From Haplomitrium mnioides (lineage: Eukaryota; Marchantiophyta; Haplomitriopsida; Calobryales): a stretch of DNA of 64,000 bases. Under the pieces are notes generated by a model that saw nothing but the letters and a program-made list of their open reading frames with translations, did no database searches and had not been told where the DNA came from. Below, piece by piece: positions 23,524-34,264 of the stretch. The number at the start of each line of letters is the position of its first letter. Within the stretch, counting starts at the first letter, position 1. The stretch lies in NCBI GenBank assembly GCA_049999725.1, contig JBNGIS010004247.1, positions 366,697 to 430,696 of the forward strand. Reading direction: 5' to 3'. The translations under genes were made by a program, and so were the position numbers.

Positions 23524-23623
23524 NNNNNNNNNNNNNNNNNNNNNNNNNNNNNNNNNNNNNNNNNNNNNNNNNNNNNNNNNNNNNNNNNNNNNNNNNNNNN
23601 NNNNNNNNNNNNNNNNNNNNNNN
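23524..23623. other. 100-N assembly gap in element E pol tail
   Basis: The gap lies between ...CATAGATTGAGGC and CTGACATGCC within the coding tail of pol. No duplicated flank was noticed, so it may hide a genuine short stretch. Confidence 0.9.
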
Positions 23624-23748
23624 CTGACATGCCAGTGTTTGAAAATCTAGAAGAGCACGAGGAGGACTTCACTTTAGAAGAAGGAGAAACTCTCTGATGC
23701 CTACCACAACGTTTACTTTCTTGGTGCCTACTAGAAGATGCACAAGTT

Positions 23749-23761
23749 CAGAGGGGGTGGA
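23749..23761 (+). other. Element E polypurine tract
   Basis: The purine run agagggggtgga lies immediately before the 3' LTR start at 23,762, the expected position for plus-strand priming. Confidence 0.8.
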
Positions 23762-25887
23762 TGTCGTGTTGTGGTTCGGCAAGTGTGTGAAAGGTAACAA
23801 GAAAAAAGGAGAAACAACTCATTCTTATCATGGATAAGCTTGGAGAAAGGTCAAGAAGAAGCAACAAGGCATCTATCGAGAAGCTTCTAGAAACGCAAAA
23901 GTAGAGTTTTCCAGTACTATGTAGAAGATTCTCGAGATCCTATAGGTAAAGACAAGACTATCCTATTGGTTGTTCATGGATTCTTTTGGATTATGATCAT
24001 AGATATTTTGAAGATAATAGAGAAAGCAACATGGAAGAAGGGGATCATCAAGGAAACAACCAAGGAGAGACAGATATCGAAGAGGGGAGTGAGCGCTCGA
24101 GGCACGGAAGTTCTTCCGTGGAGTTGAAGGATCTTATGGGTGAAAATCTTGGAAATAGACAGAGGATTATTTGTTGCTCCTAATTTTCCTCTTCCAAATC
24201 CATGCTTAATTGGGCTATGGATAATTCCTTGAGACCATTTTGGATAGTAGATAGTATATCACTTCGGTGATAATTTTCTAACTTCAATGATGAATTCAAC
24301 AATTCTTGTGTTGTTTCCAATCATCACCTATGGAGAAGGATGGGACTTTACCATCTACATTCTGACCTGATGTGAGGAGGTGTTTCTCAAATCGTCGTCG
24401 AAGGGTGTTTCAGCTTTTCGATAAATGTTGAATAGTTGGAGCTGCAACTAGTGGAGCGTCGCCAAATGATCATCTGATTGAAGAGGACTCAATTTTACCT
24501 TATGTTTCTTTCATCTTTGTTTCCTATCAACACAAATAGCTTATGTTCTATNNNNNNNNNNNNNNNNNNNNNNNNNNNNNNNNNNNNNNNNNNNNNNNNN
24601 NNNNNNNNNNNNNNNNNNNNNNNNNNNNNNNNNNNNNNNNNNNNNNNNNNNNNNNNNNNNNNNNNNNNNNNNNNNNNNNNNNNNNNNNNNNNNNNNNNNN
24701 NNNNNNNNNNNNNNNNNNNNNNNNNNNNNNNNNNNNNNNNNNNNNNNNNNNNNNNNNNNNNNNNNNNNNNNNNNNNNNNNNNNNNNNNNNNNNNNNNNNN
24801 NNNNNNNNNNNNNNNNNNNNNNNNNNNNNNNNNNNNNNNNNNNNNNNNNNNNNNNNNNNNNNNNNNNNNNNNNNNNNNNNNNNNNNNNNNNNNNNNNNNN
24901 NNNNNNNNNNNNNNNNNNNNNNNNNNNNNNNNNNNNNNNNNNNNNNNNNNNAAAAGTGATTTAACTTGAAGTTAGTAAAAACCTAAAGGAAGGAAAGGAG
25001 GCAGTTTGTTTTCTAAAGGTTCAAGGAGCTTCTAGAAGAAGTGGAGCTCGTGCAAGGCAAGGATCAAAATCTCAAGAGGAGTAGCATCCCTTTGGAAAAT
25101 ATTTCAAGTCGTTTAGAGCTTCAAAAAAATTCTTTTGAGCATTTGAAAGAGAAGGGGTCAAATTGAAGGGCAGATCGTCTTTCAAGCAATAGAATCAAAT
25201 GTACAAAGAATCTGGAGACAAATAGAGTACCATTAGAAAGGTGACAACAACGGCTACAATTTGAAGATAGGTTTCAATTCAGTCAGAGTTGAAGTTGTTC
25301 TATAACAGCGAGTTGAAGTTGAGTACCGATTGAAAGGTTGTTTCGAATTCACTCCTCATTCGACTTTGAGTTGTGAATTTTGGCATTCTGTCAAGAGCTG
25401 AGTATCAATTGAGAATCTGGGAACCTAAAGATGGTAGTATGGTACAATAGTATGTGAAGTTTCAAGGCTGTTTTCTTTGAAGTGAAGAAGTTACTGCCTA
25501 GAAAGTTTAGGGGTGTTATTTTGTTCGGTTTTTCTCAAACAACATTGAATCTTTGAGAGTAATGACCAATTTGCTCAAGTATTTGAGCTGAAAATTTCCA
25601 GCCAGATTTATCTTGCACCCTGGTTTTTAGTGTGAGAGTTTCAAACCCTAGCAACAAGCAACCCATGCATTCTTCTTGACAACACTCGAACAAAGAGTTG
25701 GAGAAAACTATTTTTTTCGGGTTTGTGATTGAATTTTTATTGAATCCAAGAAAGGCATGAGAACCTAAATCTCTGTCAAAGTTGTTCATTCCAAACCACT
25801 GAACCACAGAGCTTTTGCCATTTGCATAACACTCTCTATAGCCATATACACCGCATATTCCCAAAACAAGAAAGCAGCCACGCGACA
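23762..25887 (+). repeat. Element E 3' LTR
   Basis: It begins TGTCGTGTTGTGG and ends CACGCGACA at 25,887. It contains a 400-N gap at 24,552-24,951. In the 5' LTR the same interval (17,078-17,095) is only 18 bases. Replacing the gap by 18 bases gives 1,744 bp, against 1,743 bp in the 5' LTR, so the gap length is an artefact. Confidence 0.95.
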
Positions 25888-26055
25888 GCGGGCTTCCCCG
25901 TTCTTTGACAGGCATCGCACCTCTTCACAAAGAAATGTACGTCCTTGTGTAGAGTTGTCCACAAGTATACTGCATCCAAGACTTTCCTCACCGTCATCTT
26001 AGTGGCCTCTCACTTCTTCTCTGTGCAACACTTGCATCACCAATGTGGCATGGTC
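25888..26055 (-). pseudogene. Copy B integrase, proximal zinc-binding part
   Basis: This matches copy A at about 8,570-8,760 (cttcacaaagaaatgtacgtc block and the gcatcac block). It is the part of integrase before the element E insertion point and joins the segment ending at 16,287. Confidence 0.75.
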
Positions 26056-27140
26056 TCACTCCAGACACCTCTTGATCATACCATCTAGACCCCATTTGTG
26101 CAACACTCCCTTCGCCATCAAGTACGGCTTCATTTTTCGGATGAATACTACTGCCTCTTCCCTATTACTACCTTTTGGTAACTGTGCACAAAGAAGAAAC
26201 TCGATGATTTCAGCATAATCCATCGGCCTGACTGCTCGGACATGGAATAGATCTTCAATTGGAAAAGCGTTATTCATCTCTTCCTCGTTGATCGGCCCAT
26301 CGATCCTAGAGAAGAAATCGGCATTGCTATGTGCCTTCCTTGGCTTAATCCACACCTCAAAATTGAACTCCTATAAGAGAAGCATCCACCTCGCAATCCT
26401 CTCTGTCACGTCAAGTTTATTCACAATATACTTCAGCGCGTTGTGATCGGTGTGAAAGATCACTTTATAGTGAAGGAGATAATGCCTGAATTTCTTCAGT
26501 GCATAGATGATTCCCAATGCTTCCTAGTCGGTGGCGAAGTAATTCGTCTCCGCGGTTAACAACAACCTACTCGCAAAATAAATGGGATGATCTCGTCCTT
26601 CCTCGTCTAGCTAACTCAGCACCGCTCCTATATAGAAACCCGACACGTCAATCATCACGTGGAATTCCTTCCCCCAACTAAGCGAGATGAGCACAAGTGC
26701 ATTTGCTAGCCCTTCTTCAGCTCATGGAAACTTGCCGACCGCTCCGGAGTAAGCTCAAGGTCACTTCCCTCTTTAGTCATTCGTGAAAGAGGTAAGGCTA
26801 TCGCGACAAACTGGCCGATGAATCTCCGATAATAGCCCACACAGCTTAGGAAACCTTGTATCTCTTTCAAATTCGTGGGAAATGACACCTTCAACCAGAC
26901 GCTGACCTTTTCCTTTTCCACCTCAAACCCTTGGCAAGATATCTTGTGACCAAGAAGTACTCCTTCCTTGACTCCAAAGAAGCACTTCCTCGGGTGCAAC
27001 CCCAATTCCGTCTCTCGACAACACTGGAATGTGAGCCTCACATCTCGCTCATGGTCACATGCCTTCCCGTACACTTTAAAATTGTCAATGAAAATCTCCA
27101 AGAACTTCTTCAAGTAGTCGTGGAAGATATTCATCATCAT
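26056..27140 (-). pseudogene. Copy B RNase H and C-terminal RT
   Basis: From 27,140 downward one open piece of 144 codons contains FLEIFIDNFKVYG, where the second catalytic Asp of the DD pair is replaced by Asn, then CFFGVKEGVLLGHKI and FLSCVGYYRRFIGQF. RNase H follows with broken frames. Its end, KPRKAHSNADFFSRIDGP, is read from 26,355. The RT catalytic change alone would inactivate it. Confidence 0.85.
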
Positions 27141-27262
27141 TCTTTGGAATGTGCGAGCACATTATAGAGTCTTAAGGGCATCCTTCGAAAGGCGAACACT
27201 CCCCACTTGGTGGTGAAAGTCGTCTTCAACTGATCCTCCTTACGGATCCAAACCTGATTGTA

Positions 27263-27841
27263 TTATCTTGAGTAGCCATCCATAAAGCTATACATTTCCT
27301 GCTCGACTACTAAGTCCAACACTTCATCAGTGAATGGCAACGGGCAATGATCCTTCTTTGTTGCCTCATTCAGCTTTCGGCAACCTTGGCAGACCATGAT
27401 CTTTGACTTCCCACTTAGCCCTACTTTCTTTGGCACCACTACCAACGGCGACACCCACTCGTTGTTCAGATAAGGGTAGATAAACCCGACCTCCAATAGT
27501 TTGTCAACTTCCTCTTTTACTACCAGAGAGAATCTAGGATTCATCCGATACTAACGTTGTCTTACTAGTACCACTGTTGGTTCCAAGTCGATGCGATGCT
27601 CTCCAAATTCTCTCAGAACTCCCTTCAGATTTTCATGGCTCCAAACAAACACATTCTTATGTTTGGGAGGGTCCGAANNNNNNNNNNCTAAGGCTCTCTC
27701 TTTGGCCATTAGTAACTCAGCTCCCACATAGAATTGTTGACCCTTTGGTATGACAACCTCCTTATGTTGCACCTCTCTCACTATCCCCACTTTGTTCTTT
27801 CTAAGCGTCTCATCTCCTCCCTCCAGGGTTGCCAAATGCAT
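27263..27841 (-). pseudogene. Copy B RT, N-terminal part
   Basis: Read from 27,841 to 27,551 are the linker HLATLEGGDETL and the FVWSHENLKGVLREFGEHRIDLEP motif upstream of RT. Read from 27,544 are the fingers (RFSLVVKEEVDKLLEVGFIYP, VSPLVVVPKK, CRKLNEATKKDHCPLPF, DLVVEQEMYSFMDGYS). A 10-N gap sits at 27,678-27,687. The layout matches copy C closely. Confidence 0.85.
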
Positions 27842-28249
27842 TCTTCCATGGGCTATCTTCGTCTCGCTTTTGTCTTTGTGGTGGAATTTTGACTCCCCTT
27901 CTAGCTAAGGGTCCACTTCCTCCCTCTTTTCCGATGGTCCGACCATGTCTTCCGAACCAAGTTCTTCTATTGTTCCTTCCATAGGGCCTACTTGACCAAT
28001 CTCCATTTTGGCTTCCCCCGCCAGACTTTCTTCTGGTTCCCCGTCGTCCAACTAGATCCAGTAGTGGCACTCTGTTTCAGCCTCGCCTTCCGACCATTCG
28101 TTGTCATAATCTGCCTCAGGCTGCATCTCCCCCTTGTGGGGTACTGCCCCAAAATGGACAACCATTCTTTTCCGCCCGAATGTCAGAGTAGAGTTACCTC
28201 AGTTATACAAGACTCAGATGTCGTACAACTACGGTCTTCCAATCAGAAT

Positions 28250-28560
28250 TGAGTAGGGAGAAGGCCGCGCCGGCCGCATCACCAGATAATTCAATCAAAA
28301 TTCCACACCTCTGATGATGGTGGGTACTTGCAATAGTGCCCCTAGGGGCTTCACCGCGATCCATCAGCCAATCTCATGATTCAAGTGGTGGGTTGAAATT
28401 CCTTGAATCTCAACCTATGTCAAGTCTCCTTAATCATGATATTTACTCTTGCTCGGCCGTCTACTGGTACCAGCAAGAGTGCACAACCCGAGATCTGAAT
28501 ATTGATTTTTGGGGCGCCCTCGACCTCATAAACCAAACTCATATCGGTTGTTGTGTCCAC
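28250..28560 (-). pseudogene. Copy B protease, decayed
   Basis: The minus strand reads LVPVDGRARVNIM at the active site. Copy C keeps DGGAG, so the essential Gly-Ala-Gly has mutated here. The FKEFQPTT and MRLADGS blocks are preserved, confirming position. A 10-N gap lies just upstream at 28,562-28,571. Confidence 0.75.
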
Positions 28561-28990
28561 CNNNNNNNNNNAATGGTAGGCACCTCCGCCTCTTCGGTCC
28601 CATCAACAGTTCCCTCCATTGCCTTCGATATAGTGGACTGTCCCTAATCAACTACTCCACTGTTGCTCTGATTGGGCAATCTCGGACATCCACTTTAATG
28701 TTGTAGGAAACCAGCTTTGCCACCTCGGTCGGTACCACCACTGCTTCCTTGCCATTCTGAGGATCCTTTGATGCATGTTGCCTCTAAACTACCTTCAAAG
28801 TTTCCTTGGCCGCATTCCCCTCCTCTACTGCATCCATGGCCTCCACTCGTCTTTTTACCTCCTCTTGTTGCCTTGGGTAGAACCATTTGGGGTTGTCCAT
28901 CAGGTAATCTGAATCGTTATCAGATGGTGACTGGGGATCCCTAGCCTTCTCAGCTTTACGCCCTTTCTTACACTTTCCCTTTTTTTTATT

Positions 28991-30527
28991 TCAGGCTTTT
29001 GCTCGTGTGCTCACCTGATAGCAGTCTTCGGATGAAGGTGGGTTCCAACCCGGCAACTCGGCTTCCTCCTCCTTTGGTTCACCCCTAACTTCCGGCTCCC
29101 AGTCCAACATTATCATATTTACCGCCGGTGGAGGTGGTGGGGGATGCACCCCTGTATTCAGGCCCATCTCGGGTCTCCTATTGAGCGGGCAATTTATTGC
29201 CATATGCCCCTCTGATTTGCATTGGAAACAGAGCACATACAATATCCCATTATTCTGCTTCCATGGTTCTTGACAATTCAAGGATATGTGACTCGGCTGG
29301 TCACAATTCTAGCAAACCATGATGGTTGTTCGAGGAGGCCTACCAGCCACCCAACCACTGGATTGCCCTACCCCTGCCCTTGCAGGTCTGCTCAGAATCG
29401 CGCGAGGTCCACCGTTGACATGGTATAGCGTCTCTAGGGCTTCTTCGGGCACATACTCAACTTCCTCATGCATTTACTATAGGGGTTCTTCTCTTACATA
29501 GTGGATGGCGTGAGCCTCCACGGGGTCCTCTTGAGGAGAGTGGCCATGTTGTTTGCACTTCATGCACCAAACCCCTACTTGTCCGGTCGGCCTTGGCATG
29601 CTCTCTTGCTTTATTCCTGTGAGGAGTATATTCATGGCCTCCATTTTTGCACTCAACTCCTCCACCTTCGCATTCAATTTCCCACCTTCTCTCCTGGGGG
29701 GTTTTGGTTCGGGTTCCTTTCTGGGGGTTCTTTTTGGCTGCTTCTTTTTGCCTCCAGATGATTAGTAATGCCGATCCTTCCGATCTTTGGCATCCCTCCT
29801 CTTCTGTTCTCTCTATTTCTTCTTTCTTCTGGCCGACTAATCCTCATCGGAACTGCTAGTGTCTGATTCCTCATCACTTCCCAAGGTAGAGGCCAAACTC
29901 TCCTCTGACTCCTCCTCATTGCTTGCCTCATCCGAAGAATCCTCTGATTTGTACTTAGCTCATGACAGAGGCTCTCACGTGGGACTCAGCCGCAGTCACC
30001 GTAGCTTCTAGGGTCTAGGGGTTGGTTTTTCGTACTCACATCCCTATCTACTTTGGCAGAGCCGCCACAAACCATGAGGTTAGCATTCCATCAGTGGTCA
30101 GGGGGTTCAGCTTCCGTGCCACTTTCTTGAATCTCTATAGGATTTTCCTTTTTGATTCTTTTTTCCACATCTGTAGCTGCCCCATCTTGATTAAGACCTC
30201 GGTCTCCTCCCCAATCTATCGGAACTCAAACACGAATGTGGTCTTAAAGGCCTCCCAATCCCTCTTAATCTAATTCGGCAAGTTCTTATATCACGGATGT
30301 GCCTCACCCTTTAGAACAACTAGCATAATACCTAAGATCAGGTCACTTTCTTCGTTTGCCTCCGCCACATTCTTGAGATCGTCCAACCATGCATCGGGAT
30401 CATCCTTCGGTCGTTTTTTATACAGCTTGTACTTAAATCTTCCCCATAGTCTTGGAGGTGGTATCGAATTAGCTATTATAGCATCAGTCAAGGATAGTTC
30501 TACCCACAGATCAATGCCCTCCTCCAT
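28991..30527 (-). pseudogene. Copy B gag with three zinc knuckles
   Basis: It starts MEEGIDLWVELSLTDA at 30,527, the first ATG after the primer-binding site. Capsid follows (RPKDDPDAWLDDLKNVAEANEE), then an acidic Ser/Glu-rich linker. Knuckle 1 near 29,585 is CMKCKQHGH. Knuckle 2 near 29,310 is C*NCDQPSHISLNC. Knuckle 3 near 29,225 is CFQCKSEGHMAINC. After the knuckles come a Pro run (HPPPPPPA) and the acidic EEEAELPGW stretch. Three CCHC motifs is more than the one or two usual for plant gypsy gag. Confidence 0.8.
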
Positions 30528-30739
30528 GCTTGTCTCGCTCCCGTAACTTCCCTCCTTATCTTCAAGTTTAACGCCCGCAATTTAAGGAAACTTTCTAGCG
30601 CCAAAACCCTACTGGCACTCCAAGGCTCTTAGCTTCTTGTGCCACTAGCTCCACGTGGTTCCAAGCATCAACCCTAGCGCTGCCACCCTTCCAAGAAACT
30701 AAACCAGTTCCGGGTTAATTTCAGGTTCTTGCAAACCTT

Positions 30740-30758
30740 GGCCCTCCTTCTAGCCCCA
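30740..30758 (-). other. Copy B candidate primer-binding site
   Basis: On the minus strand, about nine bases after the LTR end, lies TGGGGCTAGAAGGAGGGCC. Copies B' (33,850-33,866) and C (57,765-57,784, TGGGCGCTAGAAGGAGGGCC) have the matching sequence. The conserved position and leading TGG support a tRNA-primed site. The tRNA is not assigned. Confidence 0.6.
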
Positions 30759-30766
30759 AAAAACTA

Positions 30767-33267
30767 TGTTGCGCCTCTCTCCTCAATGCTAACCAATGGA
30801 AGAGCTAATTCCAAGGAAAGAGAGGCGACACGATTCAACACGGCCTCTTATGAGATCGCTCTAGAACCTGATTTATCTCTTTCACACACTACTGGCCGTA
30901 AGCTTCTTGGTGGTACGTTCACTTAACACCAACCCCCCAAGACCCACATCCCACTCTTTCTCTCCTTGCACAACCCCAAGCCAAGATCTGACCCACTCAG
31001 ATCTTGTCTTTTTAGCGATCCACCATTCATGCCAGGGATCAGCTTGCAAATCTGCATATGTACCTCATTTCAAAGAAAAGAATACTTACAAGACCACTCC
31101 GAGCTGAATACGCTCCTGCACATAAAATACCCAGGGGCCAGCTACTCTAGCACCCTTCCTACACCCTCAATGCAATCTCTATCTACTCTACAAAATCTCT
31201 AGCACTTATTCACAACTATGCAACTAGAACTACAACCATATCTACAATATATACTCGACAAAAGCACAGAACGCCATTGGCCAGCAATTCCAAACACCAC
31301 CTAGGTCTCCCCCACGACACTTCACACTTCGGCTCGCCCACTCACACACACATCACCAGCTAGTTTATACCCTTCGCCATAGATGGGCTTGGATTCACTT
31401 TCGTAAGCTTGGAAGAGGTCTGATTAACTTCCACCCTTGGAAGACAATCCTACCGACTATTGGAACACACTCAACCCAAAACCTCGACCGGATGTTCTAC
31501 GCAGTTCGTGGGCACTGACGCAACCCCCCTTTCCTTGGGCCTCCCCTTGAAATGCAAACCAGCAACACCCTTCGAGTGTTATTAGGGCTGAATTCCCTAT
31601 GCAATCACGACTCATGAGTCCAGACCGAACGCACTCTCTTCACCTTTGAGTATCGATTCACATTTGAACGTTGGTCCGCCCTTCAAAATGAGTTCACTTG
31701 GATCGCTTAAGCCGCTAGAGCCTCTCGCTCATCGATTCTTAGCGCCACTCCAGCCCACCTCAACTCCTTTGGCCCCCAAACGCAAGTACACTCACTGCAA
31801 TCAAAGAATCACAAAGCACGCTCCTTGTCCCTCACTATCCCCTCACACAAAATCTCCAAAGACACCTCTCGATCGATCTCTCAACCTCTAGGCTCGCAGT
31901 GCCTTCAACAGTGCATATGTGCCTCCCCTGGTACACATCCACGCTTCATTAGTTGCACTGATCACCTCCAGATTAAAACTTCAACCACAATGCGTCATCG
32001 GCATCATTGACCAAGCATTTGCGCACACACTTGTACGTTTCCACGCCTCCTTGACATGCATCAACCCTTAATAATTTGATGTGAGGACTATCTATACTCC
32101 CAACTTGTGTCCTCTCGATCTTGGCTTCCCATCCCGACCCTTGCTTGGCCGTTCTTGTGTTTGCATCTCAAAGTAGTAAGGAGTGCCACGCTTGTTAACG
32201 GTATTTTGGTGGTGCTTTCTTGGCTTCTTGAGTGTAATAGTTTCTTGGTGTGCCGACACCTATCATGAGGATGCCGACGATCAGCCATATCCGATGAAGA
32301 CAAACTCGATGCAGAAAGAATAATCTTATGAAGATAGGATCAGCGCAAATTCAAACAGTTGACAGCAGACCCTGATTAGGGACGGCAAACCCCGATGGTC
32401 TTTTCTGGTGGTCAACTCTGATGATTGACTTCTTCCAATGGAGTGCCGCCCGTTGTCCTCTTCCAAGTGGAAGTTGGACCGCCGCGCCTAAAGGAAGGAA
32501 GAATAGGACCGTACCAAGGATAGTCAACTTCAATAATGGACTTCTTTTGATGGAGCGCTGCCTACTGCCGTCTTCCAAGTGGAAGTTGGACCGTCATGCC
32601 CAAGCACAAAAGTATAGATGTGGTACACTCAACTCCCATGCTTTGACCAACCTCAACAACACCGACAGAACTGTGATAGAAGGAAGACCTCGGAAGACTG
32701 AACTCTGTTCGGACCCAAACTAAGCCCGTTAACACCTTATCTATTTGTGCTCCCACTGACCCCTCTAGTGTCGTTGCGGCCTTCCGATGGCCACCACATC
32801 CTTCATTGTCCTTCCAATCCTTCGATTCTGGTTGCGCTGGGAGCACCTTCCTTTCTACTAGCTATCGAGCCGTGCCACTGTACCGATAGTCAAGAATAAC
32901 AATAGAGCTTATTGCCTTACCTTAAGCTCTTCTTCCTGACGTCAGGTTGCTGATTCTCTCCAATTCCCATGATCTTCCTCATCTGGCCCTACATCATCTA
33001 TTTCTTGGATCGCTCTCTTCTCAGCCTCATTGCGAGTCTCTTCGTCACATCTCTAGAGAGCGTCCCATCCTTCCCCCTTCATGGTCCTGATTTCAACGTT
33101 CTGATGACCTTCCGAACAACTAGTTGAATGATCCTCTCTCCTTATCACCGATCTAGGATACCTCGATGCCTATGGAGTATCTCCACGCTTAGAAGCATAG
33201 AAGTGCTCTGATGATGCTTTGGATTTCTCCATTTTTTTCCATTAGTGCCTCAAATCACTGGCTGACA
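30767..33267 (-). repeat. Copy B 5' LTR (family F)
   Basis: The LTR is 2,501 bp, starting TGTCAGCCAGTGATTTGAGG at 33,267 and ending ...GGCGCAACA at 30,767. It aligns along its length with the shared LTR at 12,815-15,190. It has no 24-bp minisatellite of the kind found in the LTR of copy C. Confidence 0.9.
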
Positions 33268-34145
33268 GCCCGCTCATTTCATCAAGGCATATGTCTCTTC
33301 CCCAATCTTCCAGAATTTTGAGACGAACGTGACCTTACAAGCTTCCCAGTCTTTCTTGACATTATGCGGCAAGTCTTTGTACAAGAGTTGTGCCTCTCCT
33401 TTCATGATAGCTAGCAGAATATCGATAACAATGTTGCTTTCACCATTAGCTTCCGCAATATTTTCCAAGGTGTCCAACCACACATCAGAGTCGTCTTTTG
33501 ATCATCGTTGGGTCGTCTCTTAAAGGACTTGTACTTGAATCGACCTCGTAGTATATGAGAAGGTACCGGAGTAGCCATTACAACAATAGGTAGGGACAAC
33601 TCTACCCACATGTCATACCTTCCTCATCACAGTGTGGAGGAAGGTATTGACATGTGGGTAGAATTGTCCGACGGTTATAGGGAACCTTTTAGCATCAAAA
33701 CCCTAATGGAACTTCACAACTCCTATCCTTCCATGCTACAATTGTACACCACTTCAAGCTTCAACTCTAGCGGTGCGCATTCCAAGCGTGCTCTCTTAAT
33801 AAAGCAATAGACTAGTTTTGAGTTGATCTCAGGTTCTTGCATACCTTTGCCCTCCTTCTTGCGCAAAAAAACTATGTTGTGCCCCTCACCCCGTCCATAA
33901 CTCTCAGAAGAGCAATTCCAATAAAAGAAGGTCGACACAAGATAAGACGGTCTTTTATGAGATGGCCCCAAACCCCGATTTATCTCTTGTATGCACTGAC
34001 AACCATGCGTCGCCGAGCAATGTGCTCACTCAACACCAACCCCAAGTACCACAACCAACTCCCCGTTGTCAAACACAACCCCAGGCCCAATTAGAACTCG
34101 GTCAGGTCTGTCTTTCTAGCGGCCAACCATCCCTCAATGATGCCT
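33268..34145 (-). mobile_element. Family F copy B' remnant (gag, PBS, LTR end)
   Basis: Gag sequence at 33,274-33,611 (ANGESNIVIDILLAIMKGEAQ, then DWEACKVTFVSKFWKIGEE) lies immediately right of the start of copy B. A primer-binding site follows at 33,850-33,866, then the last 270 bp of an F LTR ending at 33,875. Copy B thus inserted into the gag of an older relative. The right edge near 34,145 is truncated. Confidence 0.8.
33596..33668. repeat. Inverted repeat within copy B' gag leader
   Basis: 33,596-33,625 and 33,637-33,668 are near-perfect inverted copies of the ctacccacatgtca block, separated by 11 bases. The equivalent place in copy B (near 30,490-30,530) has only a single copy, so this palindrome arose locally. 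Confidence 0.8.
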
Positions 34146-34264
34146 TTGATAGATTAAAAGGGTAGAGAAGAAAAGATCCAAAACATTTCAAAGGCCTTTT
34201 ACCTGAAATTGCAAGAGAGGGCTTGAAAGAAAAACAAGGATCCATGCGTCTCTCAAGCTCATTT

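Larger units (their letters stand above)
16288..25887 (+). mobile_element. Element E: full-length fungal-like Ty3/gypsy retrotransposon
   Basis: It has two LTRs, gag with a CCHC knuckle, protease, RT, RNase H and integrase in gypsy order, a polypurine tract, and an insertion site inside copy B integrase. The left flank ends ...ggctacgg and the right flank begins gcgggcttcc. The uninterrupted copy A reads ctacgggtttcc at 8,564, so the flanks rejoin with an apparent 4-5 bp target duplication around CGGG. Pol motifs (FLDDIPIKG; PFALWVDR with a TGY motif downstream) are those I associate with fungal-type gypsy elements rather than the usual plant lineages. gag-pol has one in-frame stop and about three frame changes. 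Confidence 0.9.
12815..33267 (-). mobile_element. Ty3/gypsy family F copy B (interrupted by element E)
   Basis: The 5' LTR is 30,767-33,267 (2,501 bp). A candidate primer-binding site follows at 30,740-30,758. gag lies at 28,990-30,527, protease about 28,250-28,560, RT 26,706-27,841, RNase H 26,056-26,705. Integrase is split by element E (part at 25,888-26,055, remainder 15,500-16,287), and the 3' LTR is 12,815-15,190. With E removed the element is about 10.9 kb. All domains are decayed. Confidence 0.85.

Noticed and set aside
24478-24969. Long open frames through the 400-N gap
   Set aside because: They are open only because Ns cannot encode stops.
25535-25915. 126-codon minus-strand open frame at the 3' end of element E LTR
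   Set aside because: It crosses the LTR edge into copy B integrase and is broken in the 5' LTR, so it is a chance frame.
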